DNA from: an uncultured Eubacteriales bacterium
GTDB taxonomy: Bacteria; Bacillota_I; Bacilli_A; RF39; UBA660
Assembly: GCA_900321645.1 (NCBI GenBank)
Contig: ONWZ01000031.1
Location: forward strand, 1 to 7,564
Length of the DNA stretch: 7,564 nt
Direction: 5' to 3'
The translations under genes were made by a program, and so were the position numbers. The notes beneath the pieces are model-generated. The model was given only the letters and a program-made list of their open reading frames with translations. It made no database searches and was not told the origin of the DNA. Within the stretch, counting starts at the first letter, position 1. Each line of letters begins with the position of its first letter. This document shows positions 1 to 6,714 of the stretch, one piece after another.

Positions 1-194
1 AAAGTATAATGAATATAATCAGTTGGTGCTACTTCTACTTTCCATCCTTTAGGTATCATTAAACTAACTAAGCCATTGTCATACTTCTCAAATTTAATTT
101 GACTAGCTTCACTCTTAACAACCTTTACTCTTCCACAACCAGTTAATGTAAATAACATAACAACAAACAACCCCAATAAAAACTTTTTCTTCAT
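1..194 (-). CDS. Lipoprotein, N-terminal part (runs off left edge)
   Basis: This is an open reading frame of 64 complete codons that continues beyond base 1, so the C-terminus is missing. The start is MKKKFLLGLF, with a positively charged n-region, a hydrophobic core and a lipobox L-T-G-C at residues 17-20. Cys20 is therefore the expected lipidated residue after cleavage by signal peptidase II, and the mature protein should sit on the outer face of the membrane. The visible mature part contains a stretch reading SLMIPKGWKVEV followed by DYIHYT, and I do not recognise a named family from it. The ATG at 194 is preceded by AGGAGTGG (199-206) at good spacing, and an extended -10 promoter lies just upstream. 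It is co-directional with the symporter gene 32 bp upstream but probably has its own transcript. Confidence is high that it is a lipoprotein; its function is unknown. Confidence 0.85.
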   Translation of the reverse strand, partial: MKKKFLLGLFVVMLFTLTGCGRVKVVKSEASQIKFEKYDNGLVSLMIPKGWKVEVAPTDYIHYT

Positions 195-212
195 CTAACC
201 ACTCCTAGAATA

Positions 213-221
213 ATTATACCA
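213..221 (-). promoter_or_regulatory. Extended -10 promoter for the lipoprotein gene
   Basis: On the minus strand the sequence TGG-TATAAT is a perfect -10 hexamer (213-218) with an upstream TG extension (219-221). The -35 region about 17 bp further upstream is poor (only ACA matches), which is common for extended -10 promoters. It lies partly at the 3' end of the symporter gene, and the predicted start site would be near 206, just ahead of or within the ribosome binding site. The leader would be very short. This is inferred from consensus only. Confidence 0.5.
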
Positions 222-226
222 TAGTT

Positions 227-1405
227 TTATTTTTTTGTTTTTAATTTATCAATAATTATATTAGCTGTTACATCACCGGTTACATTTAATGTTGTATAAG
301 CCATATCTAAAACTTTATAGATGCCACTATAAAATCCAATAAAGGTAATAGGCATATTTAATAATGTCAGATATGATGCCCCAATGACAATTCCACCATT
401 AGGAATACCTGGAGCTGCCATATTAATTAAAGTGGCACTAAAAATCATTAAAAGATATTTAGAAGCAGTTATTTCAATTCCAAAATATTGTGAGCAAAAG
501 ATACTAAGTAAGGCAAATGATACAGCTCCCCCACACATATGAATGGTACAACCTAAAGGTACCACCACATCGGTCGTTTCTGGACTAATTTTAAATTCTT
601 CTTTACAAGTTTTAATTGTCGTTGGCAATGTAGCGACAGACGAACATGTTGTAAACGTCATCAAGAATACTTTTGATAATTTCTTGATATATGTTAATGG
701 GTTCATTTTAGTTATGATGCAACTTGGAATAAGCATAACCAAGATAAATGCTATAAAGCTGCATAAGTAAGCCGTTCCAATATATTTAATACCCATATTG
801 ATAACATCCAATTTATAATTGGCAAGCATTACCCCTACTAATGAGAATACTCCAATTGGCGTTAAATACATAATATATTCTAGAATCTTATAAAAAATAT
901 CTTTTAAATTATCAATAAAGTTAATAACTTTTTCACCTTTATCGACCTTTGTAGCAGCTATTCCAAACACAAAAGCAAAAAGAATTATTCCAAACAAAGC
1001 ATTATTTTGAAACATTGTAATCATATTTGTTGGAAATAAATTAACTAATGCATCGGTAAAACTTAATTTTATAACTTCCCCATTCCAAATTACATTATTA
1101 AAAACAAATCCCTTTCCTGGTTTAATTAACCATGTAAGTAATGATGTTATAAAAAAAGTCGTAACAAACATTATTATAAATACTAAAATAGTTTTTAGTA
1201 AACTATTATTCTTAACACTTCTTGTTTTATAAACCGTCACCGCAATCGAAGTAAAAATTATTGGTACAATCATAAATTTAAGTAAATTAAGATAAATCGT
1301 ACCTAAAAATGATAATTTAATCATCATATCAGGAAGCAATATTCCGAATATAATGGCTAAAATTAATCCTAAAACAATCCACATATTAATATGCTTATTT
1401 TTCAT
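227..1405 (-). CDS. DAACS/SLC1-family sodium symporter, atypical substrate site
   Basis: The 392-residue integral membrane protein resembles the dicarboxylate/amino acid:cation symporters (GltPh, GltT, DctA, SLC1). Family landmarks appear in order: hydrophobic N-terminal helices with LLKFMIVPIIFTSI (41-54), the HP1 loop FTTCSSVATLP (251-261), the TM7 region PLGCTIHMCGGA (283-294), the HP2 tip APGIPNGGIV (331-340), and TM8 LDMAYTTLNVTGD (366-378). Two positions are odd. The usual TM7 NMDGT is HMCGG (289-293). The TM8 Arg that in GltPh binds the substrate side-chain carboxylate is Tyr370. Asp367, aligned with the residue that binds the amino group, is kept. I infer an amino acid substrate that is probably not acidic. 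The ATG lies inside the end of dapL (11 bp overlap), so translation is probably coupled. A weak AGGA site is 12 nt upstream. Family assignment is firm; substrate is not. Confidence 0.88.
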   Translation of the reverse strand: MKNKHINMWIVLGLILAIIFGILLPDMMIKLSFLGTIYLNLLKFMIVPIIFTSIAVTVYKTRSVKNNSLLKTILVFIIMFVTTFFITSLLTWLIKPGKGFVFNNVIWNGEVIKLSFTDALVNLFPTNMITMFQNNALFGIILFAFVFGIAATKVDKGEKVINFIDNLKDIFYKILEYIMYLTPIGVFSLVGVMLANYKLDVINMGIKYIGTAYLCSFIAFILVMLIPSCIITKMNPLTYIKKLSKVFLMTFTTCSSVATLPTTIKTCKEEFKISPETTDVVVPLGCTIHMCGGAVSFALLSIFCSQYFGIEITASKYLLMIFSATLINMAAPGIPNGGIVIGASYLTLLNMPITFIGFYSGIYKVLDMAYTTLNVTGDVTANIIIDKLKTKK

Positions 1406-2558
1406 AATACTTCATTATCCTTTCAATTGCTTTATCGATATCACTTCTTTTACCAAGACCGGATACTCTAAAATAATTATCATTACCAAAAATAATACCT
1501 GGAATAATAATAATGTTTAACTTTTCCAAATAAAGATCAAATAATTCCCATGATTTAATATTCTCTTTTATTTTTACCCAAATATATGGAGCATCTATTC
1601 CACCATATACCGTAAATCCTAATCTAATAAAACATTCTTTTAATCTTTTAATACTTTCTTTATAGTAAAGCATATTCTCTTTTATCAATGCTTGTGATTC
1701 AGGCAAATATACTGCTTCAGCACCCCTCTCAGCAATATAATCAGTACCATTAAAGCGATTGGTTATTCTTTTCTTCCATATTTTATTAATATCCTTATAT
1801 ATTTCATTAGGAATAATGTAATAAGAACATCTTAATCCTGTAAAACTAGCCATTTTAGAAAAACTATTCATTTCAATTGCCACTTGTTTAGCCCCATCAA
1901 TTTCATATATTGTTTTTGGTACATTTTTAGAACTAATAAATGAGGCATAAACATTATCATATAAAATGATTGATTTATTTTTAATCGCATAATCAATCCA
2001 TTTCTTTAATTCTTCATACGTATAAGCAATGCCCGTTGGATTACTTGGCGAGCAGATATAAATAATGTCATATTTTTCTTTTGGAAGATTTGGTATAAAA
2101 TTATTTTCTTCCTTTGCATTTAAAATAGCTATCTTTCGATTTAATATATTTGCACCATTCATATATACCGGATACATCGCATTAGTAACACATATTTTAG
2201 TATTTATATCAAATAATTCTAAAATACTTGTAGCATCTGTTTTTGTACCATTAGAAATATGAATCTCTTCGTTTGTAAAACCTAAATCTTTATAATTATT
2301 ATGTAATATTGTCGTCTTTAAAAAATCATATCCATCTGCATTATATCCTTTAAACGTTTCTTCACTAGCTAAATCATCTACCGCTTTATGCATCGCTTCA
2401 ATAACTGGCATAACAATTGGTCTTGTAACGTCTCCAACACCTAAAGAAATAATGTCACAATCAGGATGTTTTTGTTTATATTCATCCACTAATTTAGAAA
2501 CATTTGAAAAAGCATTTTCTTCATTGATCTTAATTATTTGTTTATTGATCTTTACCAT
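1395..2558 (-). CDS. dapL: LL-diaminopimelate aminotransferase (DapL-type)
   Basis: This is a fold-type I PLP enzyme of 387 residues, slightly shorter than the roughly 410 usual for DapL. DapL converts tetrahydrodipicolinate plus glutamate to LL-2,6-diaminopimelate in one step, supplying lysine and the peptidoglycan cross-link. DapL-typical stretches are SLGVGDVTRP (38-47), ETFKGY (67-72), ISNGTKTD (101-108), SPSNPTG (170-176), SFSKMASFTGLR (232-243), RFNGTDYIAERGAEAVY (268-284) and GGIDAPYIW (319-327). Lys235 is the expected Schiff-base lysine. Asn173, Asp201, Tyr204 and Arg364 fit the cofactor and carboxylate contacts. Differences from most DapL proteins are SPSNPTG for FPNNPTG, DNVYASF for DAAYEAF, and Asn-Ala where many have Tyr-Leu near residues 15-16. 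The ATG at 2558 has AGGTGAT (2564-2570) 5 nt upstream. It lies 13 bp after the GNAT gene and overlaps the symporter gene. A related aminotransferase with altered specificity is possible. Confidence 0.85.
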   Translation of the reverse strand: MVKINKQIIKINEENAFSNVSKLVDEYKQKHPDCDIISLGVGDVTRPIVMPVIEAMHKAVDDLASEETFKGYNADGYDFLKTTILHNNYKDLGFTNEEIHISNGTKTDATSILELFDINTKICVTNAMYPVYMNGANILNRKIAILNAKEENNFIPNLPKEKYDIIYICSPSNPTGIAYTYEELKKWIDYAIKNKSIILYDNVYASFISSKNVPKTIYEIDGAKQVAIEMNSFSKMASFTGLRCSYYIIPNEIYKDINKIWKKRITNRFNGTDYIAERGAEAVYLPESQALIKENMLYYKESIKRLKECFIRLGFTVYGGIDAPYIWVKIKENIKSWELFDLYLEKLNIIIIPGIIFGNDNYFRVSGLGKRSDIDKAIERIMKYYEK

Positions 2559-2571
2559 AATTAATCACCTA

Positions 2572-3075
2572 CTATATATTTTCATAATAATATATATTTT
2601 CTGGTATATTGAATTTTTTATATGGTTTCGTCTTAACCAAATTTCCACCTATATGTTTATAAAATTCGTTTGTAGGGTTTCCTTCTAAGCAGCATATAAT
2701 CATTTTGTCAAAACCAATTTTTTTAAGTTCCTTAATACCTGTCTCAACTAATTTTCTACCAAAACCATATCCATGATACTTATTAATTATATAAAGTGCA
2801 TATATTTGACCAATATTTGGATATTCTTCTTCAAGCGATTTCCCCACACCAAGAAATCCGACAACTTTATTATCAACTTCTAAAACAAATTGATGAATGC
2901 TATCATCTTCAAACTTTTCATATGCTCTAACTAACCTTTCATCTTCATTACGATAAAGATTAGCTAAATATTCATCAGGAACAATTCCTTTATACGTTTC
3001 ATTCCAAGCAATTGTTTTAATATGTACAACATCCTTACAATCTTCTCTTTTTTGTCTTCTTATTTCATAATTCAT
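2572..3075 (-). CDS. GNAT-family N-acetyltransferase
   Basis: This 167-residue protein is the normal length for a stand-alone GCN5-related acetyltransferase, which moves an acetyl group from acetyl-CoA to an amine. The N-terminal part reads IRRQKREDC (5-13) and ends its first helix region with WNETYKGIVPDEYL (24-37), a pattern common in small bacterial GNATs. Motif A is IGQIYALYIINKYHGYGFGRKLV (88-110); its H-G-Y-G-F-G (101-106) fits the acetyl-CoA pyrophosphate loop Q/R-x-x-G-x-G/A, with His at the first position. Motif B follows as EGNPTNEFYKHIGG (131-144), where Tyr139 is the likely general acid. The substrate cannot be read from the sequence; protein N-termini, amino acids or antibiotics are all possible. 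The ATG at 3075 has GGAAGTG (3081-3087) upstream. It appears to be the first gene of the operon with dapL and the symporter. Family call is confident. Confidence 0.88.
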   Translation of the reverse strand: MNYEIRRQKREDCKDVVHIKTIAWNETYKGIVPDEYLANLYRNEDERLVRAYEKFEDDSIHQFVLEVDNKVVGFLGVGKSLEEEYPNIGQIYALYIINKYHGYGFGRKLVETGIKELKKIGFDKMIICCLEGNPTNEFYKHIGGNLVKTKPYKKFNIPENIYYYENI

Positions 3076-3093
3076 ATTGTCACTTCCAATCTA

Positions 3094-3102
3094 ATTATAT
3101 CA
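3094..3102 (-). promoter_or_regulatory. Extended -10 promoter for the GNAT-dapL-symporter operon
   Basis: The minus strand carries TGA-TATAAT, a perfect -10 hexamer (3094-3099) with a TG extension (3100-3102). No good -35 is present 16-18 bp upstream; that stretch is the T-tract of the preceding terminator. The predicted start near 3087 leaves only about a dozen bases before the ATG at 3075, with the ribosome binding site GGAAGTG at the very 5' end, so the fit is not perfect. It is the only promoter-like sequence in the 48 bp gap. Confidence 0.4.
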
Positions 3103-3115
3103 CAATAATAATTAT

Positions 3116-3144
3116 AAAAAGAACTAATGTGAATCATTAGTTCT
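3116..3144 (-). terminator. Rho-independent terminator, overlapping the 3' end of the coiled-coil gene
   Basis: A perfect 10-bp inverted repeat, AGAACTAATG (3120-3129) and CATTAGTTCT (3135-3144), flanks a 5-base loop. Read on the minus strand, the stem is followed by a T-run (the A-run at 3116-3120 on the plus strand, plus the last stem T). This is a standard intrinsic terminator shape, although the stem is AT-rich. The stop codon of the 110-residue gene (3124-3126) and its last few codons lie inside the hairpin. It closes the operon 3124-6656 and separates it from the GNAT operon. Confidence 0.8.
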
Positions 3145-3456
3145 GTTACTATTATTATCAATTTCATCTTGCAATTTTTTAATATTTCGTCTAACTGCTT
3201 CTTTTTGATTATTCAACTCTCTCAATGATTTTCTTAAATCATTGATATTGTCATCGCTAATACTATTTAATCTTTTATTGAAGAATTCCCCTTTAGCTGA
3301 ACTATTTAATAGATTAATACATCGATTAATACTTCTACTGATAAAAATTGTTTCTTCTTCAAGACTAGACAATCTTTTCAAATCACATTTCTTGTTATCA
3401 ATTTGCTGCTCTAAAACATTTTTCTTATTTTTTTTATTATTCATAGCATCACACAT
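3124..3456 (-). CDS. Small coiled-coil protein, third gene of the LXG-like operon
   Basis: The 110-residue product is hydrophilic and rich in Lys, Asn, Asp and Glu, with no signal peptide or membrane segment. Two helical, coiled-coil-like stretches can be seen, about residues 13-36 and 69-101 (NDLRKSLRELNNQ, then VRRNIKKLQDEID), separated by a region around 40-65 with NRCINLLNSS and GEFFNKRL. No family is recognised with confidence. The two-coil layout and position next to an LXG-like gene recall the small partner proteins of LXG operons (YwqH/DUF5082 or YwqI/DUF5344 types), which is an inference. The start is uncertain: the ATG at 3456 has no clear ribosome binding site, and a second ATG at 3444 (Met5) is possible. 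The gene starts 9 bp after the stop of the 193-residue gene, and its end is built into the terminator. Confidence 0.7.
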   Translation of the reverse strand: MCDAMNNKKNKKNVLEQQIDNKKCDLKRLSSLEEETIFISRSINRCINLLNSSAKGEFFNKRLNSISDDNINDLRKSLRELNNQKEAVRRNIKKLQDEIDNNSNRTNDSH

Positions 3457-3465
3457 TTCAATATA

Positions 3466-4047
3466 TTATTGTTCCATAAAACAATTTTCAAAATTTACAA
3501 ATGTATTACTTATACTAGTTAAATTATTTGCTCCTTCAGAATCAGCGTTATTTGTATTTAATAATACTTCCTCAAGTTCCGTCTTTTCACGCTCTAATTC
3601 CTTTATTTGAGCATAACGATTATTATTAATAGCTGTAGCACTAACCTTTTCTTCTTCATTAGTATAACCTTGGATTTGCGTACTCATTGAACTATATAAG
3701 CTTTTTAGTCTGGCAATTTCACTTTCAATTTCCTGTAATTTTTCACCAGAAATTTCTGAAAAACTGCCCATAGCATTCATCACACTATTATTTCCCGCCT
3801 CAATATTGTTCAAAGCAACATCAATTGCATTACCCAAAAATTCATAGGCTGAGGCATAAACTTTTAATCTGCCAAGTATTACGGAATATGCTTGACCTTC
3901 CAAAACATTACTCGCTCTAGTCACATAACTAGATATTCTCGATGACATATTCATCAATTGTGTTTTTGTTTCAAGTAATGCCCCATCTGCCTGTGAATTA
4001 GCCTGGCTATAATCAGTTTTTAAAAAATACATATTATTTATTGCCAT
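3466..4047 (-). CDS. LXG/WXG100-like helical protein, probable type VII secretion-associated
   Basis: The 193-residue protein looks almost wholly alpha-helical, with no signal peptide or membrane segment. The first half (about 15-95) contains ASNVLEGQAYSVILGRLKVY (45-64) and then AYEFLGNAIDVAL (67-79). The Leu-Glu-Gly at 49-51 followed by an aliphatic/aromatic helix resembles the L-x-G signature of LXG-domain proteins, which are exported by type VIIb systems. The second half has a charged coiled coil, roughly 100-127 and 145-163 (IKELEREKTELEEVLL). Unlike classical LXG toxins, there is no C-terminal toxin domain, so this may be a structural substrate, chaperone or ESAT-6-like partner. The start is supported by GAGGTG (4053-4058) lying in the last codons of the upstream 868-residue gene. 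Only 2 bp separate the two genes, so translational coupling is expected. The gene is real; the LXG relationship is moderately supported. Confidence 0.75.
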   Translation of the reverse strand: MAINNMYFLKTDYSQANSQADGALLETKTQLMNMSSRISSYVTRASNVLEGQAYSVILGRLKVYASAYEFLGNAIDVALNNIEAGNNSVMNAMGSFSEISGEKLQEIESEIARLKSLYSSMSTQIQGYTNEEEKVSATAINNNRYAQIKELEREKTELEEVLLNTNNADSEGANNLTSISNTFVNFENCFMEQ

Positions 4048-4049
4048 TA

Positions 4050-6656
4050 TTACACCTCATCCTTTTCCTCAATCTTGTCTTTAATCTTCTTAGCACCATA
4101 TATAGAAGCCGCAGTTGCCGCACCAATACCTGCCGCTATACCAACAGTACGTAAGATATCATTATTATCAGCCGTCTCTGATTCAACATGATTATCAGGC
4201 TCGATAGGTACGTCTGGCTCTGGCGTAACTTCCGTTGTTGATTCAGGCTCAGAATCTATTTCTGATTGAATTGTAGTTTCTGGTATAGCATCTGATTCTA
4301 CTTCTTGGCTTGTCTCTGGTTCAGAAGAGATTTCAGACTCTGAAGCTACTTCAATTTCCGTAGGAGTCTCTGATTCAACAGTAACTTCAGGTTCAGGCGT
4401 AGACACAATTTCTTCAGTAGGAGTAGTTTCTATTATTGTTGGTTCAGGCTCGGTAGATATTGTTGGTACGTCTATTTCTGGTTCAGTTTCTATTGTAGGT
4501 TCCTCAATTATAGTCGGTTCTATAGTTGGTGATTCTGTTTCAGTAGACGTTGTTGGTGTTGATGGTGTAGTTGGCGTTGTGGTCGTTGTAGGAGTAGATG
4601 GAGTTGCTGGCGTTGAAGGGGTAGTTGTTGTCACAACTGTTGGTGTTGTTGGCGCAGTCGGCGTTGTGATCGTCGTAGGAGTAGATGGAGTTACTGGCGT
4701 TGAAGGGGTAGTTGCTGTCACAGTCGTTGGTGTCGATGGTGTTGATGTAGAAATCTGTGTTGGCACAGTGGTTGCTGTCGTTTCCGTTGAAAGGCTAACA
4801 TTTCCAGAAGAACTAGCATCAATAAAGTTTAAAGAATTGCCCGTAGTTGTTGCATATGTATTTTGCATTCTGCTCATTATGCTAGGCAATATTGTAGAAT
4901 AACTATGATTACCGCTATAACCTGTTTGTCCAAACTTATAAGTTGTATTTCCCCCATGTTCTTCAACATAAAACTCTTTTATCCATTCACTCGCTTTAAG
5001 TATGCCTTCTTCGGGTGTATCAGCATACATTTTTTCAGCATTATTACCATTGCGATCTACTCCAAAGTATTGAACACCAGCCTGATATTTCATTCCAAAG
5101 AAATTATTATAATTCTTGGCATAATCAGATGTCCCTAAACCAGATTCTTGACGAGCTAAAGCTAATAAGAACAAAGGATCCAAACCAGTTTTATTTGAAG
5201 CCTCTATCCAATATTTACCGGTTCCTGATAATACGGAATCTTTTCCTTTTAGTTCAGAATCAATTATCATATTAATATCATCAGCTGTTAAATTTGCTCT
5301 ATCATAAACACTTTTATTTGTTAAATCAGTTGTCGTATATAGTTTAGCATCTTCTAATCCACTAGCGGCTGAAGTATTTAATGTTACCATAGGTACCCTA
5401 TAGCTTTGAATATTTTCATTTAACACTTGACTGAAGCTTTCAGCATCCAAAGATAATTTTTTATCTAGTGATTTATATTCACTTCCAGCATATAAAATAT
5501 TTCTAATTTCAGCTGTACATGCAACTTGCAAATTTTCAATTAACGTAGTAACCTTGCTCAATATTGTATTTTCTTGTGGTAATAAAGCCGATTTACTACT
5601 ATAAGAGATAATGGCCTTTTCATTTTGTGTCAATTTCGCTAACTCTGTTATCAATTCATTAGCCTGATCAACATAATTAAAATTAGCTTTGACAACTAAA
5701 CTTTCAACATAATTTAAAGCTGATGTTATTTCAGGATCATGTGTTCCTGATGTCGTTTTAGCAGCCACCAAATCAGATAATTTGTACGTTTTCCAAATTA
5801 TAATTCCATCATCATTTTTTGTAGGAACAGTAACGGTATAACATTGCGTTTTATTTTGCAATGTTCTACTATCAGTATATTCACCATTTTTAATATCTTC
5901 TAATTCTATTTTGCCATCAAAATATAATTTCCAACCATCACGATTAATTTCATTAGCCATAGATCCATGACCAATATTACTTGAAATGATTGCCATCCCA
6001 ACATCATTTTTAGCCAGTGTAGTCAAAGCATCATTGGCATATCTTACTGGATAATCATTAGCTTGACCAGTTTTTGCCATTCTAGTATCATTGGTAAAAA
6101 GAACTACTTGACTATTATTTTTCTTCATTAATGCAATGTCTTCATCCGTAAATGTTGGTGAATATGTTGGACGCTCACCACTTCCATAACCATAAGGATC
6201 ATATAATATTAGTTTTTTCTGTTCAACATCATCACTTTTGCTATATTCAGTATGCAACAAATTAACAAAATCCTTTGTTCCTTTTCCACCACCCAAACTA
6301 AAACCACCAACATCATTTATTGTAATATTGTAATGATGCGGATTATCACTATTGGGATCGCTTATATATTCTAGTAAAGCATCAACAACTTCTGGTTTAG
6401 TATTCCAACTAGTATACGATGGTGATATGTATACATAATCCATATTTTTATTATTATTATATAGTTCTGTCAGAATATTAGCATCAGATTCAGCACTATA
6501 GCCCCCTGCCCCAGTATAATATAATGTACCATCAACAGTTGAATTTTCACTTACATTCTTAGGATAATAAACATAAAATGTTGTTCCGTTAACCTGATAC
6601 TTTTCACCAAGGTACTTATCGCCCTGATAACCTGCTCCTAAATATTGAACACTCAT
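4050..6656 (-). CDS. Tail-anchored surface protein: alpha/beta-hydrolase-like domain plus glucosaminidase domain on a Thr/Pro-Glu/Pro stalk
   Basis: The 868-residue protein has several parts. Residues 20-250 look like a serine alpha/beta hydrolase: nucleophile elbow GGFSLGGG (117-124) with Ser120, candidate acid Asp190 (LFTND) or Asp153, and His230 (NIGHGSM). Residues 300-420 are helical, of unknown fold, possibly LXG/WXG-like. Residues 475-600 match the FlgJ/LytG-type endo-beta-N-acetylglucosaminidase fold, which cleaves peptidoglycan glycans: FLLALARQESGLGTS (496-510) with probable catalytic Glu504, NNFFGMK (517-523) and KMYADTPEEGILKASEWI (542-559). Then come a Thr/Pro stalk (623-705), a Glu/Pro stalk (706-830) and one membrane segment (about 834-853) followed by KKIKDK. 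There is no N-terminal signal peptide and no LPXTG. Positive-inside logic puts the large part outside the cell. The ATG at 6656 has AAAGGAT (6664-6670) 7 nt upstream. It heads the operon. The export route (type VII-like) is inferred from the downstream genes. Confidence 0.85.
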   Translation of the reverse strand: MSVQYLGAGYQGDKYLGEKYQVNGTTFYVYYPKNVSENSTVDGTLYYTGAGGYSAESDANILTELYNNNKNMDYVYISPSYTSWNTKPEVVDALLEYISDPNSDNPHHYNITINDVGGFSLGGGKGTKDFVNLLHTEYSKSDDVEQKKLILYDPYGYGSGERPTYSPTFTDEDIALMKKNNSQVVLFTNDTRMAKTGQANDYPVRYANDALTTLAKNDVGMAIISSNIGHGSMANEINRDGWKLYFDGKIELEDIKNGEYTDSRTLQNKTQCYTVTVPTKNDDGIIIWKTYKLSDLVAAKTTSGTHDPEITSALNYVESLVVKANFNYVDQANELITELAKLTQNEKAIISYSSKSALLPQENTILSKVTTLIENLQVACTAEIRNILYAGSEYKSLDKKLSLDAESFSQVLNENIQSYRVPMVTLNTSAASGLEDAKLYTTTDLTNKSVYDRANLTADDINMIIDSELKGKDSVLSGTGKYWIEASNKTGLDPLFLLALARQESGLGTSDYAKNYNNFFGMKYQAGVQYFGVDRNGNNAEKMYADTPEEGILKASEWIKEFYVEEHGGNTTYKFGQTGYSGNHSYSTILPSIMSRMQNTYATTTGNSLNFIDASSSGNVSLSTETTATTVPTQISTSTPSTPTTVTATTPSTPVTPSTPTTITTPTAPTTPTVVTTTTPSTPATPSTPTTTTTPTTPSTPTTSTETESPTIEPTIIEEPTIETEPEIDVPTISTEPEPTIIETTPTEEIVSTPEPEVTVESETPTEIEVASESEISSEPETSQEVESDAIPETTIQSEIDSEPESTTEVTPEPDVPIEPDNHVESETADNNDILRTVGIAAGIGAATAASIYGAKKIKDKIEEKDEV
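4568..4741 (-). repeat. Two tandem 87-bp repeats encoding the Thr/Pro stalk
   Basis: Copy one (4568-4654) and copy two (4655-4741) are about 85% identical by hand alignment, sharing for instance GTTGAAGGGGTAGTTG on the plus strand. Each encodes 29 residues of Thr-Pro-Ser-rich sequence (about residues 639-697). The period is a multiple of three, so copy number can change without frameshift. Shorter TPSTP-type repeats lie around the block. Confidence 0.85.
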
Positions 6657-6685
6657 TCAAATCATCCTTTCACAAAGGTATCCTA

Positions 6686-6714
6686 TCATAAATACATTAT
6701 AACATGCATTTTAT
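6686..6714 (+). promoter_or_regulatory. Weak candidate sigma-E-type promoter for sigK
   Basis: In Bacillus, sigK is transcribed by sigma-E and then sigma-K. On the plus strand TCATAAA (6686-6692) resembles a sigma-E -35 (ATA core). It is followed after 14 bp by CATTTTAT (6707-6714), a partial match to CATACA-n-T. An overlapping CATGCATT (6703-6710) fits the -10 better, but its -35 spacing is too short. The region is so AT-rich that chance matches are likely. It overlaps the divergent sigma-A promoter. Confidence 0.2.

Noticed and set aside
543..770. Plus-strand 75-residue open frame inside the symporter gene
   Set aside because: It is antisense to conserved transporter motifs with no independent support. 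The same holds for open frames at 2065-2262, 2452-2688, 4863-5138 and 5015-5275.
3242..3610. Plus-strand 122-residue open frame spanning two minus-strand genes
   Set aside because: It overlaps the coiled-coil and LXG-like genes antisense. Its Leu/Phe/Ser-rich composition is typical of a shadow of Lys/Glu/Asn-rich AT-rich genes.
4050..4170. LPXTG-type sortase signal at the C-terminus of the large protein
   Set aside because: The hydrophobic segment and positive tail look similar, but no LPXTG-like motif precedes them, so a plain membrane anchor fits better.
4568..4741. Tandem repeats as a possible CRISPR array
   Set aside because: The copies are directly adjacent, 87 bp long, imperfect and in frame within a protein stalk. 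There are no short identical repeats separated by unique spacers.
4579..4902. Plus-strand Val/Gly-rich open frame
   Set aside because: It is the complement of the Thr/Pro stalk of the large protein: ACN/CCN codons read in reverse give Val/Gly. It has no good ribosome binding site and no domain.
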